A stretch of DNA of 35,550 nt, taken from NCBI GenBank assembly GCA_903863935.1, contig CAIPDV010000077.1, forward strand, positions 1 to 35,550. The letters are read 5' to 3'. Below are positions 1-8,011 of the stretch, piece by piece. Made by a program: the position numbers and the translations under genes. The number at the start of each line of letters is the position of its first letter. Positions within the stretch are counted from its first letter, which is position 1. Under the pieces are notes generated by a model. It had not been told where the DNA came from. It saw only the letters and a program-made list of their open reading frames with translations, and did no database searches. The DNA comes from an uncultured Bacteroidota bacterium (lineage in GTDB: Bacteria; Bacteroidota; Bacteroidia; JABEUT01).

Positions 1-28
1 CCCCTTCAATGGCTGAAAACTACACTAT

Positions 29-334
29 CTAAACTTCCTGACCACAAAGCCAACAGACTACATGAGTTACTTCCCTGTTAAAAAAAGTACTTTGGAATCT
101 TATTTTTACTATTTTTGTGGAATTATTAACCGATAGCTTACGTAGATTTCTGATTCCCTTTCTATGAGGGATAGCCTGTTTCGGATGGGTGTGGATTAAA
201 TAATGTGCTTCGGCGGAGGTAGTACATTCCCCTAAAGTAACAACCCCCGCTTTAGCACATACAAATAATAACAAAACAAACACTGTCAATTTGAAAATGT
301 TCTCGAAGATATTAGACGATAACTTATTTATCAT
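29..334 (-). CDS. Small hypothetical secreted or membrane-anchored protein (doubtful)
   Basis: This is an open frame of 101 codons with an ATG start. The N-terminus has a hydrophobic stretch at about residues 15-30 (LTVFVLLLFVCAKAG), which could be a signal peptide or a membrane anchor. The remainder is basic and carries four cysteines, two of them close together near the C-terminus (CWLC). I recognise no family. It lies downstream of, and on the same strand as, two other small unknown genes, after a gap of about 217 bases that contains a hairpin. Because it is short and has no conserved motif it could be a chance frame. The hydrophobic N-terminus is the main reason for listing it. Confidence 0.35.
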   Translation of the reverse strand: MINKLSSNIFENIFKLTVFVLLLFVCAKAGVVTLGECTTSAEAHYLIHTHPKQAIPHRKGIRNLRKLSVNNSTKIVKIRFQSTFFNREVTHVVCWLCGQEV

Positions 335-551
335 CCTTCGGAGGAAAGAAAAAAACGGATTTATTAATAATTACTAACAATTTATCTATATCATGTTTGC
401 TGTAAAAGAACAATTCTATTTTGCGGTGCTTCCTTAACGAGAGGATTGGGGAGGGAACTTGTTTTTCCTCCCTTAATACTCTGCTAAACCAGCAAAGATT
501 AAGAAGCATATAGGTGGCAGGCAGAAATTTATTTCTGTCTGCTGCTTTTTT
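335..551. other. Intergenic stretch, no gene seen
   Basis: I see no convincing gene here. A 61-codon minus-strand frame at 324-509 overlaps the neighbouring frame and has no family features. On the plus strand the longest obvious frame near 393 is about 14 codons. The only structure is the hairpin and T-run at 517-553, listed separately. Confidence 0.5.
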
Positions 552-553
552 TT
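517..553 (+). terminator. Intrinsic terminator-like hairpin with T-run, plus-strand orientation
   Basis: The arms GCAGGCAGAAAT (517-528) and ATTTCTGTCTGC (531-542) pair over 12 positions with a single G-U pair. They are followed at 546-553 by eight T residues, as in a rho-independent terminator read on the plus strand. The T-run overlaps the stop codon of the minus-strand gene ending at 552. Read on the minus strand, the hairpin follows that stop codon but has no T-run after it. No plus-strand gene ends here, so it may insulate the minus-strand genes from antisense transcription or end an unrecognised short RNA. Confidence 0.6.
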
Positions 554-830
554 AGGGTCGTTGAATACGAAAAGGCTGTAACTTATTAATTACAAGCGGA
601 AGAATTTCGGCAGGCAAAGTTTTATCTTTATTAATTGCATAGCACCTGTTTAACCATGCAGGCACTTTATCTGCCTGAGAATTGGCAATGGGGCCAGGCT
701 GTTTGCTATCTGCAATATACCATGCTTCAAGAAGAAAGTTAATTAGCTTTTTATCGTTTTGTTTAAACCAACTTATGGATGATTCAATCTCATCAATTTT
801 TTCGTTTTTTAATCCGTACCAATTTTCCAT
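552..830 (-). CDS. Hypothetical protein, 92 aa
   Basis: This encodes a soluble, mildly charged protein of 92 residues starting at ATG. It has a WYGLKNEKIDEIESSISWF segment near the N-terminus and ends in QPFRIQRP. There is no signal peptide, membrane segment or motif that I recognise. The start lies 15 bases after the stop codon of the 846-1217 gene on the same strand, so the two are probably co-transcribed. The hairpin at 517-542 follows its stop codon directly. The amino-acid composition looks like real protein, but the function is unknown. Confidence 0.55.
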   Translation of the reverse strand: MENWYGLKNEKIDEIESSISWFKQNDKKLINFLLEAWYIADSKQPGPIANSQADKVPAWLNRCYAINKDKTLPAEILPLVINKLQPFRIQRP

Positions 831-845
831 AAAGCGGTGTACGGT

Positions 846-1217
846 TTAATTATCTTTATATGAATTGTCTTCCTGCAAATGATAGGCAATCAAATTCAAT
901 TCTTCGGTTCTTTTGTTTGGGAAAATAGTCCGTAGTTGTTCGGCACTTACAGCATGAGGGTTATCGTAATGCTTTTTTACTTTTTTGTAATATCTTTTTC
1001 GTATCACTCTTTCCTGAATACTCAGGAATGGATAATATAATATTAAAATAGGTAAGGGTAATGCAATAAGGGCAATGAAGCAGTATTGTAAAAACTTTTG
1101 AATAGTTATGTGCATATATCCAATACAGGGGGTTGGTTTATACAAAACAAAGAATACAAATACAGAAATGAACTGATATAAGACCGTAAGGCTAATGATA
1201 TTTTGCAGCCAGGTCAA
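846..1217 (-). CDS. Hypothetical small membrane protein
   Basis: The protein is up to 123 residues with two hydrophobic segments, at about residues 10-26 (LTVLYQFISVFVFFVLY) and 43-66 (QYCFIALIALPLPILILYYPF). A strongly basic stretch follows (RVIRKRYYKKVKKHY), and then a soluble C-terminal tail. The longest frame begins with TTG at 1217. An internal ATG at 1115 would remove the first membrane segment, so the start is uncertain. It sits 81 bases downstream of the GT117/DUF2723 gene on the same strand and 15 bases upstream of the 552-830 gene, so it may be part of that transcript. No family is recognised. Confidence 0.5.
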   Translation of the reverse strand: MTWLQNIISLTVLYQFISVFVFFVLYKPTPCIGYMHITIQKFLQYCFIALIALPLPILILYYPFLSIQERVIRKRYYKKVKKHYDNPHAVSAEQLRTIFPNKRTEELNLIAYHLQEDNSYKDN

Positions 1218-1298
1218 TGATGCAAATCATTTTCCGGGAAAATCTCGATTTTCCTAAAGATACTTTACCGCAAAAAATAATTACAGAAGCAACTAAAA

Positions 1299-4200
1299 TT
1301 ATTCCAGCAATCCTTCTTTCTGAATGCGGTCGAGCTTCGTTTCAAAATCTTTCAGTAAATCCTTTTGCCCACTTGTGTTGGCAAGGTAATACAGGTTTTT
1401 AAGAATATCGATATTATCTTTCATCATGTTATTGTAATAGGCTCGGTTAGTGGGTGCGAGTGTTTTTAAATATTCCACCCAGCTCTCTGCATTATTGAAC
1501 ATGGTTTTAGCCAGTTTATTGGCTTTATCATAGTCATGAGCTTCATAATAGCCCTGCACCAGGAATGTTTCATAAAAATCATAGGGGCTGTTCTTCTCCG
1601 GAATTGAATCGGTAACCAGATCCATAACTTTTATAGCTGAGTCTCTTTTGTTTTCATGGATCAACTGTTCGGCAAGCAATCCCGATTCAATACGCAGGTC
1701 GGCAGCCATACGGCGGATATTCTCATCCAGGTAAATACCTGAATGCATATTACCCCAACGGAATTTATGCATAACATTATCATACATCCGGTCGGTTGCT
1801 ACCCGGCGACCTTGAAAACTGTTGCTCGCAGTATTAATAATAGGTGTTAATTCGTATACTAAGCCATCAGTCTGGAAATATTTTTCAAGTCCCAGGTAAT
1901 TGTCGGGTGGCAGTGTGGTAGCGAAACAAATGGGTCTAACCCAATCGTTATGGGCTATCGCATCCAGCACCAGAATTTTATTGCGCTCCAGCAAGGTGCC
2001 GGGAACTTTCCACTTTATCTCCGGAACTATACTATCATAAAGTGCAGGAGAAATATCCCCGTTTTTAATCACTTGTTCTTTATTTACTTTTAGTGAGAAG
2101 TATGGGGTTGGGAAATAATTGTGCTGTTTCCTGTCGCCAAGCTCAATCATATTGGCAGGGTCGTCGCTTTTAATAAAATCAATAACACCTTTCAGGTCGT
2201 AATAATTTCCTGCTTTGTAATTCGGGTTTGCATTATTTGCAATGTATAAATAGTCGCGGGTGCCTTCCCTGTATTGTTCATGCGTGAGTGAAAATGGCAT
2301 CCTTTCCGATTCGTATGCTTTACGGTTCATTTGGTCGCCATACCAGGCCATGCCTAATAATTCGAGGTTGCAAACTCTTACATCGGTCCGGATTCCTTCT
2401 ACCTCTTGGGCATACCATAAGGGGAAAGTATCGCAATCGCCATCGGTGAATAGTATTGCATTCTTGGGGCATGATTCAAGGTAATCTATAGCCAGATCGC
2501 GGCAAGTATAACGTCCGCTACGGTCGTGATCATCCCAATTGGCATGGGCCATTACTACCGGAACAACCAGTGCAATAGCGGTAGCCCCAAAGGCAGCTCC
2601 CGGTCCGGCTATATCCATTTTTGCCAAGCGTTTGAATAGTTCAACCAAGCCCAACACACCCAAACCTATCCAAATAGCAAATGCGAAGAATGAACCAACA
2701 TACGAATAGTCTCTTTCGCGCGGCTGGTAAGGTGGCTGGTTAAGATATAATATGATGGCAAGTCCTGTAAAGAAGAACAACGTGGCAACTACAAATGAGT
2801 TGCGTCTGTCTTTCATAAAATGGAATCCCATACCAAGCAAGCCCAGTATCAAAGGCAGGCCATACATAGCATTGTGGCCTTTATTCTGTGCAAGTTCTGC
2901 GGGCATATTATCCTGCGGAGCTCTTAAATTGTCAATAGCCGGAATACCGGTTATCCAGTTACCATGCAGGTTATCTGCCGGGTCTAATCCGGGAATATCA
3001 TTTTGTCTTCCACAAAAATCCCATAAGAAATAACGGATGAACATAAAGCCAACCTGGTAATTGAAAAAGAATTTTACATTTTGATAAAAGGTTGGCCGTT
3101 CAAGCATTGCCGTTTGCCCTTCCTGGTTAACGGTCTTTACTTTTATCATGTCTTCGCCACCCCACCAGTTCTTATATCCCTGCGGGCGATGTTGAGATGG
3201 GTCGAACATACGTGGTAAAAAGGTGCACATGGCAGCGTCGTAATGGGCGACATCGGTTTTGGTTATTTCAACATATTTTCCTTTCCTTTCATCTTTGGCA
3301 TATACAGAACTTCCTTCGGTACTGCTGGTAGGGGAGGCCGTGAAATATTGTCCGTAGAGTTGCGGCCATGAGCCATATTGTTTGCGGTCGAGGTAATCAT
3401 TCAATGCCATCGGATCGCTCGGGCTGTCTTCATTCATGGGTGTGAATGCATTGGCGCGCACCACCAGCAGCATGAAAGAACAGTAACCTATAATTAAAAC
3501 AGCTCCGCTCAGTATAGCGGTATTCCAGCCGGGCAGGTTTCTTTCCCGAGTAACTTTAAGACCCCATACTATTAACACAACAAGCAACAGTCCATAAATA
3601 AGTACACCTGAATTAAATGGTAATCCGATTACGTTAACGAAAAATAATTCGAACGAACTTGCCAGTCCAATTACACCCGGAATTACAATGGCTTTAACAG
3701 AACCAAGCACTGCTACACCAATAAAAAATCCGGCAATGCCAACCTGTTTAACTTTATCTTTTGTGAGTATTGAAACTATAAATATCATCCACCTTGCACG
3801 TAAGCCATCCTTATAATTTTTCAGGAAGTAAAGTAAAACTGCCGCAGGAATAAACAACAGGCAAAGGAAGTGAACCCCAATAGCCAAACCAATCAGCATG
3901 GATAGTAATATAAGCCAGCGTTCGGCATGGTCAGTTGCACGGGCATACTTTGTGCTGCACCAAAACATTAATGCCGTGAAACAGGCTGACATAGCCCATA
4001 CCGATGCTTCGGTGGCGGAAAACCAAAGTGAATCGGCAAAGATGAACGACGTAGCTCCGATAAATCCCGCACCTAAAATGGCATATATCCGGCCTTCGGT
4101 AAGCGGACCCGAACGTTCATATAATTTCTTTGCAAAAAAGGTGGTGATCCAGAATAGGAACAATATTGTAAACCCGCTAAAAGTGGCGCAGGCGCGGTTA

Positions 4201-4463
4201 AGTATGGGGGCTACTTTGTGTACATCGCCAAAACTTAACAACGAAATACAATGTTGAAGCAATTGGAGGAATGGCTCCCCGGGCGGGTGACCAATTTCAA
4301 GTTTGTAGTAAATGGAAATATTCTCACTGCAATCCCAGAAGCTGGCAGTCGGTTCTGCTGTGCTCCAATAAACAAAACAAGCTATCAGGAATACACCCCA
4401 GCCTATTATGTTATTTAAATTGGTGAATTTTTTTTCGAGTGGGTTTATTTCGCCAAGTGCCAT
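1299..4463 (-). CDS. GT117/DUF2723 membrane protein, probable protein O-glycosyltransferase
   Basis: This 1054-residue protein has a multi-spanning membrane N-terminal half and a large soluble C-terminal part. The DUF2723 hallmark is near the N-terminus: FWDCSENISIYYKLEIGHPP at about residues 42-61, with D44 and E47 as likely catalytic acids, comparable to the WDCGE motif of the family. Further family landmarks are QPRERDYSYVGSF and FTDGDCDTFPLWYAQ in the second half. DUF2723 is classed as GT117, a GT-C fold family related to protein O-mannosyltransferases and common in Bacteroidota. The expected role is transfer of a lipid-linked sugar to exported proteins on the outer face of the inner membrane. 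The length is normal for the family. A 225-base leader with 9-bp tandem repeats precedes it. Family confidence is high; substrate and donor are inferred. Confidence 0.92.
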   Translation of the reverse strand: MALGEINPLEKKFTNLNNIIGWGVFLIACFVYWSTAEPTASFWDCSENISIYYKLEIGHPPGEPFLQLLQHCISLLSFGDVHKVAPILNRACATFSGFTILFLFWITTFFAKKLYERSGPLTEGRIYAILGAGFIGATSFIFADSLWFSATEASVWAMSACFTALMFWCSTKYARATDHAERWLILLSMLIGLAIGVHFLCLLFIPAAVLLYFLKNYKDGLRARWMIFIVSILTKDKVKQVGIAGFFIGVAVLGSVKAIVIPGVIGLASSFELFFVNVIGLPFNSGVLIYGLLLVVLIVWGLKVTRERNLPGWNTAILSGAVLIIGYCSFMLLVVRANAFTPMNEDSPSDPMALNDYLDRKQYGSWPQLYGQYFTASPTSSTEGSSVYAKDERKGKYVEITKTDVAHYDAAMCTFLPRMFDPSQHRPQGYKNWWGGEDMIKVKTVNQEGQTAMLERPTFYQNVKFFFNYQVGFMFIRYFLWDFCGRQNDIPGLDPADNLHGNWITGIPAIDNLRAPQDNMPAELAQNKGHNAMYGLPLILGLLGMGFHFMKDRRNSFVVATLFFFTGLAIILYLNQPPYQPRERDYSYVGSFFAFAIWIGLGVLGLVELFKRLAKMDIAGPGAAFGATAIALVVPVVMAHANWDDHDRSGRYTCRDLAIDYLESCPKNAILFTDGDCDTFPLWYAQEVEGIRTDVRVCNLELLGMAWYGDQMNRKAYESERMPFSLTHEQYREGTRDYLYIANNANPNYKAGNYYDLKGVIDFIKSDDPANMIELGDRKQHNYFPTPYFSLKVNKEQVIKNGDISPALYDSIVPEIKWKVPGTLLERNKILVLDAIAHNDWVRPICFATTLPPDNYLGLEKYFQTDGLVYELTPIINTASNSFQGRRVATDRMYDNVMHKFRWGNMHSGIYLDENIRRMAADLRIESGLLAEQLIHENKRDSAIKVMDLVTDSIPEKNSPYDFYETFLVQGYYEAHDYDKANKLAKTMFNNAESWVEYLKTLAPTNRAYYNNMMKDNIDILKNLYYLANTSGQKDLLKDFETKLDRIQKEGLLE

Positions 4464-4477
4464 TTTTCTTCAAGTTA

Positions 4478-4510
4478 AAAGTTTGTAAAGTTTATAAAGT
4501 TCTTAAAGTC
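4478..4510 (-). repeat. Imperfect 9-bp tandem repeat upstream of the GT117/DUF2723 gene
   Basis: On the plus strand the units are AAAGTTTGT, AAAGTTTAT, AAAGTTCTT and a partial AAAGTC. On the minus strand this is a run of ACTTT cores every 9 bases, ending about 15 bases before the start codon at 4463. It could be a regulator-binding array, part of the 5' leader, or slippage-prone low-complexity DNA. The rest of the 225-base gap (4464-4688) shows no gene. Confidence 0.55.
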
Positions 4511-4688
4511 GTGTACTATCAACTAAAAGAACTTTCACCTTTTCACGGTTTTTATAGGCGTGAAAGTAGGTAAATATTTTATCTGGAAAATCCTGTTAAC
4601 TTCTTTTAACGAAAAAAACGGCATATAACGGCTTATTTTTTAAAGCATGTAGATGGCATTGCTTTGCCTTTGCAGCAAGTGAGTTCAA

Positions 4689-5387
4689 TCAATAGAAGTA
4701 GGCATCAAACTTATCAAGCTTGCGTTTTTTGAAAATCATTTTAAGACTTCCCTCGGCATCTGTTTTTTTTCCTAATATTCCTGTGGCCGGTGTCCATTTT
4801 ATACGCTTTAAAACAAGGGTAAGCTTATTTAAAAAATCAGGACAAAAACTTTTCAAAACCGTGAGGTCTTTAATGTAACCGGTTGAGTTTATTTCCAGTT
4901 TTATTTCAATGATTCCGGAAAGGCTGTCGCATTGATTTGGGCTTTGGCGGCCGCAAAGCGAATCGATCGTACGGTCCCATGCACCATAAAAATTAAGTGC
5001 GTTGGATTGTTCAATTGCATTCATACTATCGACAATTTTTTTGCAACGGACATCCAGGTCTTTTCCAAATCGTAAATCAAGAACACTGTCCATATAGGCA
5101 TTATAACAGGTGGAAGCCGCATTGAATTTATTGCCAACATATTCGTATGTAATACCATATTTATCTGCCAGGTATTCATCCAGCGTGTGTCTGCGAAATG
5201 AATACGAGTCTTCCTCTACATTTTTTACAACCGGAAATGCATTAATTTTAATTTTCAGTTTTCCTATGGCAATATCTTCTTTAGCTGAAATAATACCGTT
5301 CATACAATTGCTGTCAGTCTGGGCTAAGGCGGAAAATCGGAAAAGGACAAATAAAAATGCAGGGATGATGTTGAGCTTAATTCTCAT
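4689..5387 (-). CDS. Secreted protein with TonB C-terminal-like domain
   Basis: This 232-residue protein has a signal peptide (MRIKLNIIPAFLFVLFRFSALAQ region, cleavage after about residue 22). The C-terminal third resembles a TonB C-terminal fold: GIIEIKLEINSTGYIKDLTV at about residues 158-177, then IKWTPATGILGKKTDAEGSL, matching the family pattern of a strand, a glycine turn, and W-x-PA-x-x-x-G. There is no N-terminal TonB transmembrane anchor and no proline-rich spacer, so this is a periplasmic protein with a TonB-C-like module rather than a true energy transducer. It has its own likely promoter (TATATTTG, 5410-5417) in the 72-base gap behind the TMTC-like gene. Its partner and function are unknown. 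Confidence 0.7.
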   Translation of the reverse strand: MRIKLNIIPAFLFVLFRFSALAQTDSNCMNGIISAKEDIAIGKLKIKINAFPVVKNVEEDSYSFRRHTLDEYLADKYGITYEYVGNKFNAASTCYNAYMDSVLDLRFGKDLDVRCKKIVDSMNAIEQSNALNFYGAWDRTIDSLCGRQSPNQCDSLSGIIEIKLEINSTGYIKDLTVLKSFCPDFLNKLTLVLKRIKWTPATGILGKKTDAEGSLKMIFKKRKLDKFDAYFY

Positions 5388-5409
5388 TAAATTTGGGGAG
5401 GCAGGTGAA

Positions 5410-5417
5410 CAAATATA
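5410..5417 (-). promoter_or_regulatory. Bacteroidota-type -7 box (TATATTTG)
   Basis: TATATTTG on the minus strand matches the Bacteroidota -7 consensus TAnnTTTG and lies 22 bases upstream of the start codon at 5387. A TTTG is present further upstream (5444-5447 on the plus strand as CAAA), but the 26-base spacing is longer than usual. It probably drives the secreted TonB-C-like gene. Confidence 0.5.
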
Positions 5418-5459
5418 CTGTTTTAAGGCTAAGAAGATGTTAACAAACCAAAAGTGTTC

Positions 5460-7184
5460 TTATTGTTTTGGTCTTTTCCGCTTGTAGAAACTCCGGTATA
5501 AAATTGCATTGCTGCTGTCGCCCATTGCCTGGTAATATTGGGAAAGGACTTTGTAAGGCTGAGCGAATGAAGAATCGAGGGTAAGCGATTTTTTCCACAT
5601 CAAAACAGCCAGTGAATCTTTTCGTTCATATTGAAACAGAACAAGTCCCATGTCAAATACTCCAATGGCGTTTTTGGGATGCTTACTGAGTTCAATGGTC
5701 AGTTCTTTTTCAGCATTTTGAAAATCATTCATTCGGATGTATTCCCCGGCAATATTGCTGTGTATGGTTTCAAGCATCGAATCCCGGCGTAATGCTTCTT
5801 TGTTTGCTTCAATTGCTAGGTTATAATTTTTAGCTGCAATATCATTATATCCTGCCATTTTATTGGAGTCTCCGGCTTCCTCGTAATGCTTTGCCAGATA
5901 AAGGCACGGCAAAGTGGATTGAGATGTTTCCATCGCACTTTTATCAAAGGCAAACTTATTCCTGAAAATCGGGAGCCGTTCAATTGAAATGGAAAGATAC
6001 ATGATGAAAACCGCACAGAGAATAATAAAACCTGCAAAGCCTTTGGAGCGCATAGGTGTAATTCCTGCATGTTGAATCCAACCAAGTTGGGAAACCGATA
6101 GTATAATGCCAATAAGTGGTAAGTAAGCTCTGTGCTCCAACCCGCTGAATCCTGAAAGGAAAGAGGGCGCGAGGAAAAACAGAAACCATAAAACTCCAAA
6201 TAGTACTGTTGAGATGTTTTTTTCTTTACTGATTACAAAATAACCCACAAACAACCCAATTGTAACCAAGCCTAACAGGTAATTAGTATCTGCCGGGGCC
6301 GACATGACGGACAGGTTGAATGGCAATAATGTTTTCCCTGCATATTGAATAAAATAGGGCAGGTTGGAAATAAAAACATGCAAAGAATCAGATATGGTAT
6401 TGTTATTAATATTGTTTGCAAGTGCATGCTGCCGAATGAATATCCATGGTAGAATGCACAACAGGTAGGCAATGCCAAGTTTTTTATAATTACCGCCTGA
6501 AGCAGGTTCTTTATAAATAAAACGGAGTAAAATAAATACCAATGGAATAAACATAACTGCATTTTCCTTGGTAAATAAGGCAAGAACAAAAAAGAAGATG
6601 TGGAGCGAAAATTGGCTTGTTTTTTTTGTCTTCCTGTATTTAAGAAGAAAGAGTAACGAGAGCAAAATAAAAATAGTTAACAAGGAATCATTCCGGCCGG
6701 GTATCCATGCTACGGCCTGATTTAGCAAGTGGTGAACCGCAAAAATTAATGTCATTAACAACGATGGAATACGGTCGAGGTTAAGTTCAAGTAGCAGCAG
6801 CATTAATAGTATACAGGCCACCATGTGATAAAAAATATTGGCTCTTAAAAAGGGTGCAGGGTTTGGGCTATAGGAGGATGATAGTTTTGCATCAATGATA
6901 AATGAAACTGTCATGACAGGGCGGTAGAAAGAAGCCAAGGTATCTTTTTCTCCGGGAATCTGAAATACCCCTTGGGTAAAGGCTTTCGGGATATTACCGG
7001 CATTTTTAAGGAAAGGATAATTCTTCACAATAATGGTAGAATCATCCAGATCGAGAAACTGATTATTGGTTGATTTGTAATACAGTGAAATACATACCAA
7101 ACAAATTACAAGCAAAAAAGGCCAGAGCATTTTTTTGCCTTCATCCGGTTTTTTAATTTGTTTAGTATTTTCTTTGTTTACCAT
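5460..7184 (-). CDS. TMTC-like (GT-C fold) membrane glycosyltransferase with C-terminal TPRs
   Basis: The protein has 574 residues. After a short cytoplasmic tail comes a first membrane segment (WPFLLVICLVCISLYY), then a luminal loop with the acidic pair DLDDST (D47, D48) and a YRP motif at 87-89. Next are HHLLNQAVAWIPGRND at about 151-166 and many membrane helices up to about residue 400. The order of acidic pair, YRP, H-x-x-N-A-V-A and GRND is that of the TMTC/GT105 O-glycosyltransferase group. The C-terminal region, from about 440 to 570, contains about three TPR units. It probably glycosylates exported proteins at the inner membrane, with the TPRs contacting substrate. It lies beside another GT-C enzyme (GT117). 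The donor sugar and targets cannot be read from sequence. Confidence 0.75.
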   Translation of the reverse strand: MVNKENTKQIKKPDEGKKMLWPFLLVICLVCISLYYKSTNNQFLDLDDSTIIVKNYPFLKNAGNIPKAFTQGVFQIPGEKDTLASFYRPVMTVSFIIDAKLSSSYSPNPAPFLRANIFYHMVACILLMLLLLELNLDRIPSLLMTLIFAVHHLLNQAVAWIPGRNDSLLTIFILLSLLFLLKYRKTKKTSQFSLHIFFFVLALFTKENAVMFIPLVFILLRFIYKEPASGGNYKKLGIAYLLCILPWIFIRQHALANNINNNTISDSLHVFISNLPYFIQYAGKTLLPFNLSVMSAPADTNYLLGLVTIGLFVGYFVISKEKNISTVLFGVLWFLFFLAPSFLSGFSGLEHRAYLPLIGIILSVSQLGWIQHAGITPMRSKGFAGFIILCAVFIMYLSISIERLPIFRNKFAFDKSAMETSQSTLPCLYLAKHYEEAGDSNKMAGYNDIAAKNYNLAIEANKEALRRDSMLETIHSNIAGEYIRMNDFQNAEKELTIELSKHPKNAIGVFDMGLVLFQYERKDSLAVLMWKKSLTLDSSFAQPYKVLSQYYQAMGDSSNAILYRSFYKRKRPKQ

Positions 7185-7238
7185 TTCAGGGTAAAGATAT
7201 AAAAGATAAAATAATTAAAGGAAAGATGCTAAAAACCT

Positions 7239-7910
7239 TTACTGGTCATCCTTCCGGAAGAGTAAAGTGTTCGTGAACATGGTTCCGGTCCAGTTAAAAA
7301 CCATCGTGTTTCCGTTCAGCCATTTTTCATCTTTTTCTGATTTTACAATGATTCGGTATATAACTTTATCATCCGATCGGGCATCTAAATCGAAGGTATA
7401 ATAGGAAGTTTTTTCGAGATATGTTCTTATGGAATCAGGGGTTCCGAATTTAAGGAATACTGCATAGTCAAGGTCTTCGGGTATAAAACTTTGAAAATTC
7501 TCAATGAGTGAATTTCCCGAAATATCATAGGCTCTTAAGATATATTTATTGGAATGAACACGCGGATCTCCGGTCTTTGAAAAGAGTACAAAACTTTTGC
7601 CGTTACTAAATTTAAAACGTTTTAATTCATAGTTCTCATTCGTTCCTCGGCCTTTACTGTTACTGAATTCATAGGCAATATAATTTTTGGTAACTGTGTC
7701 GATGGTATAATCAATTTCATCCTCCTCTTTTGAGGCTGTTACTGTATACTCAGTATCTTTAATAAGGCTTTTCCTTCCCGAATTATTAAGGCCAGGAGTG
7801 CAATAGGCGGGGAGCTGCAAAAACAGATCGTACATTGATTGAGCCCGAACTGTTCCGGAAAAATTAAATAACCCCACCAGGAATAATCCTGTGGTAAAAA
7901 ATCGTTTCAT
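7239..7910 (-). CDS. Secreted protein resembling DUF3256
   Basis: I place the start at the ATG at 7910, because it yields a clean signal peptide (MKRFFTTGLFLVGLFNFSG, cleavage near VRAQ). The open frame extends to 7988, but that would add 26 residues before the signal. The mature protein of about 200 residues begins with SMYDLFLQLP, which resembles the start of DUF3256 proteins of Bacteroidota. Beta-strand-rich sequence follows (for example YNRYELKRF-like and SFVLFSK segments) and it ends with FNWTGTMFTNTLLFRKDDQ. The function of that family is unknown to me. It lies between the YbhGFSR-like exporter operon and the TMTC-like gene, on the same strand as both, with a gap of about 100 bases to the exporter. 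Family assignment is tentative. Confidence 0.6.
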   Translation of the reverse strand: MKRFFTTGLFLVGLFNFSGTVRAQSMYDLFLQLPAYCTPGLNNSGRKSLIKDTEYTVTASKEEDEIDYTIDTVTKNYIAYEFSNSKGRGTNENYELKRFKFSNGKSFVLFSKTGDPRVHSNKYILRAYDISGNSLIENFQSFIPEDLDYAVFLKFGTPDSIRTYLEKTSYYTFDLDARSDDKVIYRIIVKSEKDEKWLNGNTMVFNWTGTMFTNTLLFRKDDQ

Positions 7911-8011
7911 AAGGTAAATTCGGGAGACGAAATTAGGGCTGTTTTTGCCACTACTTAGCTGCTTAGCCCAATTGTTATTAACGAGCAATTGTGCAGACCG
8001 AAGTCAATCTG

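Noticed and set aside
324-509. 61-codon minus-strand frame
   Set aside because: It overlaps the neighbouring frame at 29-334, is rich in low-complexity residues and has no recognisable motif.
1217-1402. Plus-strand frame with an ATG start
   Set aside because: More than half of it is antisense to the C-terminus of the strongly supported GT117/DUF2723 gene, and it has no family features.
4620-4640. Repeat of AACGGC separated by ATAT downstream of the secreted TonB-C-like gene
   Set aside because: It is a direct repeat, not an inverted one, and cannot form a terminator stem.
5816-6199. Minus-strand 127-codon frame inside the TMTC-like gene
   Set aside because: It is an out-of-frame shadow of a gene with clear motifs in another frame.
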